Shown here piece by piece: positions 16,416-24,886 of a stretch of DNA of 64,000 nucleotides. This DNA comes from Diplocloster hominis (lineage in GTDB: Bacteria; Bacillota; Clostridia; Lachnospirales; Lachnospiraceae). The notes below the pieces were generated by a model. The model was not told the origin of the DNA. It searched no databases and saw only the letters and a list, made by a program, of their open reading frames with translations. The stretch's first letter is position 1. Every line of letters starts with the position of its first letter. The DNA lies in NCBI RefSeq assembly GCF_032380655.1, contig NZ_JAWDIY010000020.1, positions 40,527 through 104,526 on the forward strand. Direction: 5' to 3'. A program made the translations under genes and the position numbers.

Positions 16416-17960
16416 CGCCTTCTCTGGGGATAGAGCCAGCCGCTCACCATTGATAATCACTGCGCTGATCCGTGCGGTATCCACGACGGCCGGGTACATG
16501 GTCTGGAATTGGACGGTTCCGTCCTTCTGATCCCACTGCAGTTCATCCAGCGTAATTCTGCTGCCGTCATCCAGTTCCAGCGCCATATCACTGAAGGAAT
16601 CCACATCCGTCTTCATCGTCAGCTTCATGGAGATCGGCGACAAGGTCAGTCCTTCCACTTCAATTCCATTGGCCAACGTTTGATCTATATTTTCATAGAC
16701 GACACTGGTATCTTCATAGTCAAGCGGGAACTCGAATTCCCAGCTGCCCTGGTACGCTGTGCGGTAGGAGCCATCCCCGCCCAAGGCCAGGACCGCATCC
16801 TTTAACTTTTCCGGGCTTCCCAGGCCTATGAACTGCATACGGACCCCGAACTGTTCCCCATTCTCATAATCAGATCCAACCGAAGGGTCCAGCCCCTCAA
16901 AGGTATCCAGATTAATGGCGTTAAAACCGCTGCCATGGACATTCAGGAACTCTCCGTTTTTCCTGTTCACAATATTCATATCCGACACATCGTCCGGATT
17001 GACAGCCCCGTTCAGATTCAGGTTCAGATACAGATCACCCTCGATAAACGCCATATTATCAATCTCCATCTCCGGATAGGTCTCACTGAATTTCAACTTC
17101 TTTCCAGCCCGTTTCAGCAGATAGATATTGTGTTTTTCCAGGACGCCATCGGGTCCTTCCGACTCTGTACCGCCCCACTCCAGATAATCATCCGGTGTAA
17201 CCTCACTGAAATTTTTACTCAGGGCAGCCAGATCCTCCATTTCGAATACTTTCAGGGAATTATCCGATACCCTCAGATCGTTAATACTGATCTTTAACTG
17301 GTGCCCCGCCACCGAATCGACCCCTTCAAATCTCAGGGTCTCCTTGATCAGGAAGGTCGCCTTTCCGGGTACGCTGCCGTCATCGATTCTGGTAGCCCCG
17401 CAATATTGACCCATGGCAGCGCCGTCCAGCTGCAGATATATTTCCCCGAACTGGAACTGTTTTAACTCCTCCGCGGTTTCTCCCGCAAAAGGCTGCCCGT
17501 CAAGCGTCTCCACGTCAAAAGCCAGATATAGGGAATTTCCATCGCCGACGATTCCTCTCGCCGTAAAGGATAACCCTGCGTTCTCCGCTTTCTGGAACAG
17601 AATACTTCCCGCCTGAGTAAGGAACGGATGATCCGCCTCCACCGGTTCCATCGCCGGAGCGGGGGAACCGCCTGCCGTGTCCGGAGCCGGATTCTGCCCT
17701 TCTGACGGCTTCATAAATATATTTTTAAATATTTGATTGAGATTAATCTGTTCCGCCACCACAGGGATAGACAGGCAGAGAACCAATACCGCAGCCAAAA
17801 CCACCGCGGCCCTTAGCGGGAATCTCCTCTTCTTTTGACCCTGCCGTTCCTGCGGAAGGCTCACTTTGATCCGCTCCATGCGCTCATCAAATCCCTCAGG
17901 AACCCGTATGGATTCCCTGGACGCCATATCCTTTATCTTTTTATCTATACTATCCTGCAT
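16410..17960 (-). CDS. DUF4179-domain anti-sigma-type membrane protein
   Basis: Protein of 516 residues. The N-terminal 45 residues are cytoplasmic and basic-acidic. One transmembrane segment follows (AAVVLAAVLVLCLSIPVVA, about 51-69), then a long extracellular domain with the DUF4179 region near 60-160. The arrangement and the partner gene (an ECF sigma factor starting 17 bp upstream in the same operon) indicate an anti-sigma factor that holds the sigma factor at the membrane. The extracellular domain is mostly beta-rich and probably senses an envelope signal. The C-terminus runs into an 18-bp tandem repeat. Confidence 0.85.
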   Translation of the reverse strand: MQDSIDKKIKDMASRESIRVPEGFDERMERIKVSLPQERQGQKKRRFPLRAAVVLAAVLVLCLSIPVVAEQINLNQIFKNIFMKPSEGQNPAPDTAGGSPAPAMEPVEADHPFLTQAGSILFQKAENAGLSFTARGIVGDGNSLYLAFDVETLDGQPFAGETAEELKQFQFGEIYLQLDGAAMGQYCGATRIDDGSVPGKATFLIKETLRFEGVDSVAGHQLKISINDLRVSDNSLKVFEMEDLAALSKNFSEVTPDDYLEWGGTESEGPDGVLEKHNIYLLKRAGKKLKFSETYPEMEIDNMAFIEGDLYLNLNLNGAVNPDDVSDMNIVNRKNGEFLNVHGSGFNAINLDTFEGLDPSVGSDYENGEQFGVRMQFIGLGSPEKLKDAVLALGGDGSYRTAYQGSWEFEFPLDYEDTSVVYENIDQTLANGIEVEGLTLSPISMKLTMKTDVDSFSDMALELDDGSRITLDELQWDQKDGTVQFQTMYPAVVDTARISAVIINGERLALSPEKAK

Positions 17961-17976
17961 GAGAACCTCTCCTTTC

Positions 17977-18438
17977 TTAAATAAGGTGTTTCAGCTTTGC
18001 TCTGGCTCTGGTCAGACGTGATTTCACAGTTCCAATGGGAATATCCAGGATCATACTGATCTCCTTTAAGCTCAGGTCTTCGTAGTAAAAGAGGATGGTA
18101 ACCACCCGGAACTCATCATCCAGAGTATTTACCAGGTCCCACAGCTCATAATGGGAATCCTCGGTAGGGATATCGGTACCGGGCGCATCCTCCAGATAAT
18201 CGGTCCTCCCCCGTTTCCTGGCAATTCTGTATGACTCATGAACGACGATTTTCATAATCCACGGCCGGAATTTATCAGGATTCTTTAATTGATTCCTCTT
18301 TTCATAAGCCTTCAGTATGCTTTCCCCTACCGCATCCTCAGCATCTTCATCATGGTATAAGATTCCTCTGGCTACCCGGAACATGCGCCGCTGGTATTGT
18401 TCGATATAATTGCAGAATGTTTCTTTTCCTATATCCAT
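17977..18438 (-). CDS. ECF-type RNA polymerase sigma factor
   Basis: Protein of 153 residues with the two domains of extracytoplasmic-function sigma factors. Region 2 spans about 10-80 (FRVARGILYHDEDAEDAVGESILKAYEK, KFRPWIMKIVVHESYRIARKR). Region 4 spans about 100-150 (VTILFYYEDLSLKEISMILDIPIGTVKSRLTRARAKL). Its partner is the DUF4179 protein encoded immediately downstream. Such pairs are normally self-activating; I could not identify its promoter motif with confidence. GGAAAGGATAGGG precedes the ATG. Confidence 0.92.
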   Translation of the reverse strand: MDIGKETFCNYIEQYQRRMFRVARGILYHDEDAEDAVGESILKAYEKRNQLKNPDKFRPWIMKIVVHESYRIARKRGRTDYLEDAPGTDIPTEDSHYELWDLVNTLDDEFRVVTILFYYEDLSLKEISMILDIPIGTVKSRLTRARAKLKHLI

Positions 18439-18625
18439 TGGCCCTATCCTTTCCTCTTTGATCTAAGCCTTGTACAATGCTTATACTATATAGACACCCC
18501 TGCCATTAGAAAGGTTCCCGCAAGTTATGAATATCTTATTGTATAAATAAATCCGAAAAAAGCCATGGATCTATTCCACAGCTCTTTCCTCTCATCCTTT
18601 CAGCACCACCTGCATGAATCAGGTT

Positions 18626-20098
18626 TTATCCCGGACTGTAATAATTCCAGTGGAGAGGTTCTTTCGTCACCGGATGTTTTCCTGTATGTCCGTAGATCTT
18701 ACGCAGACACTTACTGATCGCGGACGGGTCCCCGCCGCACCATGCAGCGGCCTTCACCGTACTCTCAAAGATCCGGTCCGGCTCCTCCAGACAGACAATG
18801 GGCCTCTGCTTGCAGAATGCGTCGATCCCTCGGCGGATCTCTTCTCTTTCTGCGGCAGACATTCTCTGCCAGCCTTCATAGTCCTGCCAGTGCAGCAGCC
18901 GGCCGGTACCCGGGTCTTTTCCTGCCGCCTTCGTGGTGTTCAGGATCTCGCCCAGGTTCCCCGAACTGATACCGCAGAATCTGGCTGCCTCCGCCATAGA
19001 CGGGAAAACCTGTCCTGTCTCCACGCAGATGATCTGCACCTGCTCATGCCTGACAGGCTGATAATCGCAGATCCCGGCCGCTGTCCCCCGCTTCAGATAG
19101 CGGGGCACCGTACATTTTCCAAGCTTCATCTGTTCCGCGATCCGGGCCAGCGGATAACCCTGTGCGTATAGCGCGCACACCTGTTTCACATAAGAATCCA
19201 GCGCCTGCCGTTCGCATTTTTCCCAGTCGATCCGTTTCAGATCAAACCGGGCACCCAGCGGGCTCTTGCTTATCATCTCCACCATGTGATCCATTCTGGA
19301 CTCCCTGCAGTTGACCGTCAGATAAGTCTGGTCGGTAAAGCCGTACCGGTAGGCCAGCTTCCGTTTCAGCCGGTCATTATCGATTTCTTCTTGTTTGGAT
19401 CTTCCGAACTTTTTGGAAAAATCCCGCTTATCCTCCGCCAGATGCTGCCCGCCGTGGAATTCCACCAGCATGTCCACTCTGCCCGGTTCTGAAAGCGACA
19501 GACCAAAATCATAACTCCTGTTGATCTTAACCGGAAACAGATCCGCAGCAGCAACTTCCCTTCTAAAGTCAATAATCTGGCCCTGAACTGCCAGCTGGGC
19601 AAAAAACGCGGCTCCGAACTTATTCGGATAGCTCACGCCGTCCTCCAGCTGGTTTAACCGATCCTCCCGCTCCCCTTCCGGCAGCGCTTCCCACGCATCC
19701 GCCGCCATCCAGTGCAGCACCTCCCCGGTCACCGGATGAACTCCGGCGCTGTGCTGCAGCCCATGGATACAGCAGCAGATATTCCCGGACTTGATTCCGG
19801 CCCATCTGGATGCCTCCATGATAGACTCGAAGACCTTTCCGGGTTCTTCCATGCACACAACAGCCCGTACATGTCCCGTGCGCCCGGCCGCATCCCACAC
19901 CATCCCGTGCGCATTCAGCCATTGCTCCATTTCATCCGACAGCGCGCGTCCCTCCCGGCCTTTTTTGGCTACCCGGTAGGCGCTGATCTTTCTGCCCAGC
20001 CGGTAGCCGTCGATGACCGTATCCATCTTCACATACAGGTCCCCATGTTCCTGATAATAAATCATAGCATAATGCTTAAACTTTTCATCGGGTGTCAT
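18626..20098 (-). CDS. multidomain DNA-binding PD-(D/E)XK-like nuclease of unknown role
   Basis: Protein of 490 residues with no family I can name as a whole. Residues 3-70 match the helicase-associated (HA) domain (YQEHGDLYV, DGYRLGRKISAYR, LSDEMEQWLNAHGMVWD). Three related DNA-binding repeats of NUMOD type lie at about 78-131, 354-405 and 433-485, each running V-C-x-E-x-G-x-V-F-x-S-x-x-E-A to GxxHPxTGExLHW. Between them, VDMLVEFHGGQH (about 207-219) with NDRLKRKLAYRYGF downstream matches the D-x(n)-E-x-x-G-x-Q-H pattern of PD-(D/E)XK homing/very-short-patch-like endonucleases. A helix-turn-helix (YPLARIAEQMKLGKCTVPRYL) follows. The start at 20096-20098 has AAAGGAG. It follows the bcp gene by 36 bp. 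It looks like a freestanding homing-type or defence nuclease. Confidence 0.72.
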   Translation of the reverse strand: MTPDEKFKHYAMIYYQEHGDLYVKMDTVIDGYRLGRKISAYRVAKKGREGRALSDEMEQWLNAHGMVWDAAGRTGHVRAVVCMEEPGKVFESIMEASRWAGIKSGNICCCIHGLQHSAGVHPVTGEVLHWMAADAWEALPEGEREDRLNQLEDGVSYPNKFGAAFFAQLAVQGQIIDFRREVAAADLFPVKINRSYDFGLSLSEPGRVDMLVEFHGGQHLAEDKRDFSKKFGRSKQEEIDNDRLKRKLAYRYGFTDQTYLTVNCRESRMDHMVEMISKSPLGARFDLKRIDWEKCERQALDSYVKQVCALYAQGYPLARIAEQMKLGKCTVPRYLKRGTAAGICDYQPVRHEQVQIICVETGQVFPSMAEAARFCGISSGNLGEILNTTKAAGKDPGTGRLLHWQDYEGWQRMSAAEREEIRRGIDAFCKQRPIVCLEEPDRIFESTVKAAAWCGGDPSAISKCLRKIYGHTGKHPVTKEPLHWNYYSPG

Positions 20099-20134
20099 GA
20101 AAACTCCTTTTTCTTTCGTAATATCCACTGTGTG

Positions 20135-20599
20135 TCACAAGCTCTCAGAAAGTGTCCCCAGCATCTGTCCAGCATTTTCCGCCGCTTTTACCTTGGTAAA
20201 TGCCTTCTCTATGATCCCGTTTTCATCTATCAGATAAGTAGTGCGAACCACGCCCATCACTTTTTTTCCATACATGTTCTTCTCTTTCCATACATCGTAC
20301 AGCTGAACCGCCTGCAGATTTGGATCTGCCAGCAGAGTAAAGGGCAGCTGATATTTCTCAGCAAATCTTTTATGGGAAGCCGCCGTGTCCTTGCTGATAC
20401 CGATCACCACCGCATTCTTCTCCATAAATTGCGGATACATTTCCGCAAAAGAGCAGGCCTGCTTCGTGCAGCCCGCAGTATTATCCTTACTGTAAAAATA
20501 CAGTACTACTTTCTTACCACGAAAATCTTTCAGAGACACCTCCTGCCCATCCTGGTCCTGTAACGTAAACTCCGGCGCCTGAATTCCTGTCTCCAGCAT
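20135..20599 (-). CDS. bcp: thiol peroxidase (Bcp/PrxQ peroxiredoxin)
   Basis: Peroxiredoxin of 154 residues. The peroxidatic cysteine is Cys44 in NTAGCTKQACSF, with the second cysteine five residues later (Cys49), as in PrxQ/Bcp enzymes. YFYSKDNTAGCT replaces the more usual TPGCT, so an Ala stands where Pro is common. It reduces hydrogen and organic peroxides with thioredoxin as donor, in the cytoplasm. It is first in a transcript with the nuclease-like gene 36 bp downstream, an unexpected partner. Confidence 0.92.
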   Translation of the reverse strand: MLETGIQAPEFTLQDQDGQEVSLKDFRGKKVVLYFYSKDNTAGCTKQACSFAEMYPQFMEKNAVVIGISKDTAASHKRFAEKYQLPFTLLADPNLQAVQLYDVWKEKNMYGKKVMGVVRTTYLIDENGIIEKAFTKVKAAENAGQMLGTLSESL

Positions 20600-20737
20600 A
20601 ACATATATCTCCTTTCGTCCCGGTGGTGGATAGCATCCCCACTCTTAGGACTATTATAACTTAGGACCTCTATAATTCAAATAAATTTCTAATTTCGACC
20701 CGCTCTGCATTTTCCAAAATCGCTCTGTCAAACACAA

Positions 20738-20777
20738 GCCGGGGCCGCATCCAATATCTCAAGGATGCGCCCCCGGC
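20738..20777 (-). terminator. terminator of the AraC gene at 20792
   Basis: A GC-rich stem: GCCGGGG (20738-20744) pairs with CCCCGGC (20771-20777), and inner GCATCC pairs with GGATGC. TTGTGTTTG follows on the minus strand. Confidence 0.7.
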
Positions 20778-20791
20778 ACTATTCCCACATC

Positions 20792-21688
20792 TCAGCCTTT
20801 TCTTACGGGTCTTAATACTTCATAACCGATCGTCTCAGGAAGCATTCTCTGGTAGTCCTGGCACTCTGTCTCGTTCCAGGAGAAGCCCATCGCAGCCGGG
20901 TCAAAATTCCAGGCCAGGTCCTCCACACGGGTCAGCACTTTTTCGCAATCCTGCAGGAAATCGAATGCAGGATGATAAAAGACCAGATAGTAGCTTCCGG
21001 GATATTCCCGTATCTCGAATCCTTCCGGGACAGGTCCGGTATAATCATCCGGCACCCCCAGACCGTAGGTATATCCCCTGCTGCCGTTCTCTAAGAACCA
21101 ACCTCCTGTGTGGCAGGTAACCACCGGATGCATGACGTGGGTCATACTCTCGATCGTTCCGCAGATCTCATCGCAGTTGTGGCTCTCGAAGAATGGGAAA
21201 TAGGCCTGAACCTTTGCATCCCGGATGGCGATGTATTTGTGGGCGGGGATATACTCGACTCTAACTTTCGCTTCTGTTAAGATTGTTTTTTCCATATCTC
21301 TGTCTCCTTGTTCATAATATTCCGGGAAAAGGACTTCTTTTTTCATGGATACGGGAATGGGACCAGGGTTTCTCCGGTATGCGGCCGGTGTACATCCGAA
21401 CGCATATACAAAGGCTCTCGTCAGAGCTTGCTGGGAGGAGAATCCGTAGTTCAGAGCGATTTCCAGGATGCGCCCATCGGTGTCCCTTAAGGCTTTGGCC
21501 GCCAAGCTCAAACGGCGGGCCGCCATATAGTTCTTCAGCGTGACACCTGTGATAGCGTGGAACTGGCTGGAACAGTAATATGGGGAATACCCAATCTGCT
21601 TTGACATTTCCATAAGTGTCGGTGTCTCCGTGATGTGCGCGTCCAGCCAATCAATCATCCGCTGTACCGCTTCGTTCCATTCGTACAT
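20792..21688 (-). CDS. AraC-family regulator with GyrI-like effector domain
   Basis: Regulator of 298 residues. AraC helix-turn-helices lie in the first 105 residues (SKQIGYSPYYCSSQFHAITGVTLKNY, NYGFSSQQALTRAFVYAFG). The second half is an effector-binding domain with ARVRVEYIPAHKYIAIRD-like sequence and the conserved W-x-F end region. The N-terminus MYEWNEAVQRMIDWLDAHITETPTL aligns with the other two AraC/GyrI proteins of the window, showing common descent. Its upstream region is the giant inverted-repeat zone. Target genes unknown. Confidence 0.87.
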   Translation of the reverse strand: MYEWNEAVQRMIDWLDAHITETPTLMEMSKQIGYSPYYCSSQFHAITGVTLKNYMAARRLSLAAKALRDTDGRILEIALNYGFSSQQALTRAFVYAFGCTPAAYRRNPGPIPVSMKKEVLFPEYYEQGDRDMEKTILTEAKVRVEYIPAHKYIAIRDAKVQAYFPFFESHNCDEICGTIESMTHVMHPVVTCHTGGWFLENGSRGYTYGLGVPDDYTGPVPEGFEIREYPGSYYLVFYHPAFDFLQDCEKVLTRVEDLAWNFDPAAMGFSWNETECQDYQRMLPETIGYEVLRPVRKG

Positions 21689-21796
21689 GTCCGTCCTTCT
21701 CCTTTCCTGGAAAGTATAACAAAATACAGAAGCACTTGTTTTATCATAAGTTGTAATATTTAGTTACTATAATTCAGACTTTATTGACTTAGGGCC

Positions 21797-22199
21797 GGGA
21801 TTAGAGGGAAGCGGCGGGGGCTTTGGAGCTGTCCGGCTCATTTCGCGGGGGCATATTACTTCGACCGGACCTAAGAACGGCTAACTCCGAAGGCGGGAGA
21901 ACCTCTTATTGGCAGGGCCCGGAACAAACTCGCCCAAAAACGGCTCGAACAGTGTTCCGGGGGTTCTTTCTGAGAGTTGGGTATAGCCTGGTAACCGGAA
22001 TGCCCGCAACCGGCTTAATGTATAAGTATGCGGACATTCCGGCTACCAGGCTATACCCAACTCTCAGAAAGAACCTTTCCGGGCCCTGCGAGGTTCTCCC
22101 ACCTTCTGCGTAAGCCGTTCTAAGGCCCGCTCTCAAGTAATATGCCCCCGCGAGATGAGCCGGACAGCTCCAAAGCCCCCGCCGCTTCCCTCTAATCCC
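21797..22199. repeat. large GC-rich inverted repeat A
   Basis: Arms of about 120 bp (roughly 21797-21925 and 22080-22199) are near-identical when one is reverse-complemented. They start at GGGATTAGAGGGAAGC and share the blocks GGCGGGGGCTTTGGAGCTG and GCGGGGGCATATTACTT; mismatches cluster in the inner part. A 114-bp MITE has inserted into the loop side (21962-22075). The element lies between DegV and AraC and encodes no supported protein. Confidence 0.85.
21962..22075. mobile_element. MITE copy 1 (114 bp)
   Basis: Terminal inverted repeats of about 44 bp start GGTTCTTTCTGAGAGTTGG and end in the complementary CAGAAAGAACC, around a 26-bp asymmetric centre. Flanking 8-mers GTTCCGGG (21954-21961) and TTTCCGGG (22076-22083) differ at one base and look like a target-site duplication. 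The same element occurs inverted at 41638-41751. No transposase is encoded. Confidence 0.88.
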
Positions 22200-22263
22200 T
22201 ACTTTATTAACGGCCTTTTTAATTCTTGAACAGTTTACGGAATGCTCCCCATTCACCAAAGCA

Positions 22264-22594
22264 GGGAAGAACCCTGGGAGACGGGGCGAGCGCTTCTGTT
22301 TTTGGGACCCGGGGCGGATACCTGTCCGTTCGCGGGCATCGGGCGGCTGAGCAGCAGCTTAGTGACATCCCGCCGGCAGGCTCAGGATGCGCGGCGGACT
22401 TCACGTCCGACGTGCAAGGGCCACTGAACCGGGAACGCGTCATGCGTTCCTGGTGAATTGGCCCGGTTCCTGAGCCTGCAGGCGGGATGTCACTTAGCTG
22501 CTGCCAGCGTACAGCCCGCCGCCCGCGAACGGACAGGTATCCGCCCCGGGTCCCAAAAACAGAAGCGCTCGCCCCGTCTCCCAGGGTTCTTCCC
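22264..22594. repeat. large GC-rich inverted repeat B
   Basis: The outer 74 bp of each arm are almost identical inverted copies (GGGAAGAACCCTGGGAGACG at one end, its complement at the other). Less perfect pairing follows (AGTGACATCCCGCC, CAGGCTCAGGA), and an inner hairpin is built on CGGGAACGCG / GCGTTCC. It begins 10 bp after the DegV stop codon, so DegV transcripts run directly into it. It shares a core with element C at 50201-50345. Confidence 0.85.
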
Positions 22595-22603
22595 GTCCCC
22601 CTA

Positions 22604-23470
22604 TTACAGCAAATTACAAGTCACCGCGATTCCCAACGCCCCTTTTCCCACGTGGGTACATATATTCAATGATAACTCATCCATATCAATGGTATAACCG
22701 GGGAAGATCTCTTTAAGCTGCTGCTTCCACTCCATGGCTTCCTCCGGAATTCCGGCATAGGCCGCGTGCAGCTTGATTCCCCTGCCTTTTTGCGCCTCGC
22801 TGAAGCGTTGTTCCATATCTTTTTGGATCGCGTCCGCCAGGACCTGCTTGGATTTTTTTCTGCCTCTTACCTTGGCGTAGGCGTCTATCTTGCCTCCCTG
22901 GATCTGGAGGACCGGCCGGATGTTCAGGATATCTCCGATAGCTGCGGCAGCCGGCGTGATTCTTCCGCCTTTTTTCAGATAACTTAAGGTGTCTACGGTA
23001 AGATAAATACTGGATTCCAATGCGGCGGCCTCCAGAATCGTCTGGATTTCTCTCCCGCTCTTTCCCTCTTTTGCCAGCCGCCTGGCATCCCACACGGACT
23101 GTTTCTGGGTGACGGAAATGCGCTGGTTATCCACCACATGTACTCTGCCCTCGTATTCACGGCTCAGCGCCAGCGACGTATCGTAGGAACCGCTCAGCGC
23201 TTTTGTCATGGGGATGTGAACTATTTCGTCGTATTCTTTCAGCAGGGAATCCCACAGCTCCAGGACGCTTCCCACCGTTGGCTGCGCGGATTTGATATCC
23301 CTTCCCTGTTCCTGGTACATGAAAAAATCCTGGCTTTTGAGGGAAACCCCTTCCAGATATTCCTTTCCGTCAATGGTAAAAAGCATCGGGACGATATATA
23401 CCCCCTCCCGCTCCGCCACTTCTCTTGTAATTCCACTGTTACTGTCTGCAGTAACTGCTATTTTTCCCAC
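22604..23470 (-). CDS. DegV-family fatty-acid-binding protein
   Basis: Protein of 288 residues of the DegV family, which bind fatty acids and in Firmicutes feed fatty-acid kinase (FakA/FakB) for phospholipid synthesis. Visible motifs are VTADSNSGITRE (residues 6-17), PTVGSVLELWDSLLKEYDEIVHIPMTKALSGSYDTS, and LSYLKKGGRITPAAAAIGDIL. It is divergent from a TetR-type regulator and shares a palindromic operator with it. It is followed immediately by the large inverted repeat B. Confidence 0.92.
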   Translation of the reverse strand: MGKIAVTADSNSGITREVAEREGVYIVPMLFTIDGKEYLEGVSLKSQDFFMYQEQGRDIKSAQPTVGSVLELWDSLLKEYDEIVHIPMTKALSGSYDTSLALSREYEGRVHVVDNQRISVTQKQSVWDARRLAKEGKSGREIQTILEAAALESSIYLTVDTLSYLKKGGRITPAAAAIGDILNIRPVLQIQGGKIDAYAKVRGRKKSKQVLADAIQKDMEQRFSEAQKGRGIKLHAAYAGIPEEAMEWKQQLKEIFPGYTIDMDELSLNICTHVGKGALGIAVTCNLL

Positions 23471-23535
23471 GCTGTGTACCTGCCTTTTATCATAAGAATC
23501 ATTTTTTGTTGCCCGAATTTGGTATTAGGTATATA

Positions 23536-23580
23536 ATATTTTTATCATATGCTGTTACAAATTGTAACATTATGTATAAT
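23536..23580. promoter_or_regulatory. divergent promoters with perfect 15-bp operator
   Basis: The perfect palindrome GTTACAAATTGTAAC lies at 23554-23568. For the plus-strand TetR gene, TATAAT is at 23575-23580, just downstream of it. For the minus-strand DegV gene, TTGTAA of the palindrome can serve as -35 with TATTAT 16 bp further (about 23536-23541). A half-site (CTGTTACA) recurs near 23603. A TetR dimer bound here would block both promoters. Confidence 0.65.
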
Positions 23581-23630
23581 CAAAATCAAGGCGTTTCGCT
23601 TGAACTGTTACATATAAGGGGATTCTGTTT

Positions 23631-24185
23631 ATGAAAGCGAAAAGAAACCAGGCAAATGTTCTGGCAAAGGAATGTATGGTATCCGCGCTCATGCAATTGT
23701 TAGAAACCAAACCCCTGTCTGCCGTTTCCGTAACCGAACTGACGGAGAAGGCCGGCGTGTCCCGCATGACCTATTACAGGAATTACCAGTCAAAAGAGGA
23801 GATTTTCCAGGACTATCTGGATGATATAGTAGATTCTTACCGGAGTGATGTGGCTTCCTGGCCGTCCAGAGGGAATTATAACGATTACCGGAATCTGCTG
23901 CACTGTTTCCGGTATTTTAAGAAATATAAGGATTTTATCCGCGGGCTGATCGACAGCGGGATGGGGGACATGGTTCTGAAAGCGTTGACGGATTACATCG
24001 ATGAGACTTACTACCAGGAGGAGCTGGGGCAGAAATTCTATTATTCCCTTCAGTCCTTCTCCGGTGCTCTGTACAATATATACCGGGCTTGGATTGAGCG
24101 TAACACAATGGAGGAGCCTGAGGAAATGGCGCTGGTTCTATGCGGGATGTTTCAGAATCAGACCGCCGATTCTACAGGTGTTTAA
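23631..24185 (+). CDS. TetR/AcrR-family regulator
   Basis: Regulator of 184 residues. The TetR helix-turn-helix covers about 10-55 (LLETKPLSAVSVTELTEKAGVSRMTYYRNYQSKEEIF). The C-terminal helical domain resembles the TetR_C_8/DhaS-like type (GLIDSGMGDMVLKALTDYIDETY, then FSGALYNIYRAWIER). It is divergent from DegV and most likely represses that gene and itself through the palindrome at 23554-23568. The ligand might be an acyl compound, given DegV's role; that is inference. Confidence 0.87.
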   Translation: MKAKRNQANVLAKECMVSALMQLLETKPLSAVSVTELTEKAGVSRMTYYRNYQSKEEIFQDYLDDIVDSYRSDVASWPSRGNYNDYRNLLHCFRYFKKYKDFIRGLIDSGMGDMVLKALTDYIDETYYQEELGQKFYYSLQSFSGALYNIYRAWIERNTMEEPEEMALVLCGMFQNQTADSTGV

Positions 24186-24200
24186 AATTTGCAGGGCGGC

Positions 24201-24884
24201 TTACAGGTTTTCCGGGATATCTTCTTTGATGAACATCAGGATAAATCCGGCCAATAACAGCACTGCCGCCAGCCAGATCGAACGCTCTCCCAGCCGTATG
24301 CTCATAAGTGCGCCCGCAGCCGCCCCTGCGGCAAATATCAGGATTACGAGATAGTAATGCATACTTTTTTTCCTCAGGTTTTTATCCCGTGTGATGTGGT
24401 ATTTACAGAGCATTTCCGTGGCGCTTCGCATATTTCCGATACACATGGTGGTGGCACAGGGGATACCCCTGAATTTCCGGAAGCTGTTCACCTGCATGGC
24501 GCAGGCGAATGACATCATCATATTCGCCATGCCGTTCAAAGACTGAGGAAGGAAGCCGACGGTCAGAAGAAGAAGGATCTCGACCACCAGTACGATCTGG
24601 CGCCAGTGTATGCGGCTGTAGTCTTTATACCGGTGATGTACCCATTCGGTAATATAGACTCCGGCCAGGAACGCAGCCAGAGGAACCAGATAGCGAAGGA
24701 CCAGATCCCAGTTTCCCTGGGCCAGGTTCTGGCCCAGCAGCACGATATTCCCGGTCTGGGCGTTGGCAAATACTTTTCCCCGGCAATTGTAGGAATAGGC
24801 GTCCTGAAAACCGCCGGCCAGCGTCAGAAATACTGCCAGAGTCATGGACTCCGACATCTGCTTATGCTTTTTTTCTTCTGTCAT
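24201..24884 (-). CDS. YoaK/DUF1275 family membrane protein
   Basis: Integral membrane protein of about 227 residues with six hydrophobic segments. The family signature GGFQDAYSYNCRGKVFANAQTGNIVLLGQNLAQG follows the first helix. VNSFRKFRGIPCATTMCIGNMRS is the second conserved block. The role is unknown; some members are called transporters. I start it at the ATG at 24882-24884, preceded by GGAGG inside a hairpin repeat. An earlier in-frame start would include the repeat in the protein. It is third in an operon with the CrtI-like oxidoreductase and the XRE-AbrB regulator. Confidence 0.85.
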   Translation of the reverse strand: MTEEKKHKQMSESMTLAVFLTLAGGFQDAYSYNCRGKVFANAQTGNIVLLGQNLAQGNWDLVLRYLVPLAAFLAGVYITEWVHHRYKDYSRIHWRQIVLVVEILLLLTVGFLPQSLNGMANMMMSFACAMQVNSFRKFRGIPCATTMCIGNMRSATEMLCKYHITRDKNLRKKSMHYYLVILIFAAGAAAGALMSIRLGERSIWLAAVLLLAGFILMFIKEDIPENL

Positions 24885-24886
24885 AA

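Noticed and set aside
21778..22208. ACTTTATT on both sides of element A as a target duplication
   Set aside because: The left copy lies 11 bp away from the element end while the right one is 1 bp from it, so they cannot be a simple duplication made on insertion.
21823..22671. Several 60-117 codon frames inside the giant inverted repeats
   Set aside because: They mirror each other because the DNA is an inverted repeat. None has start signals or protein-like composition.
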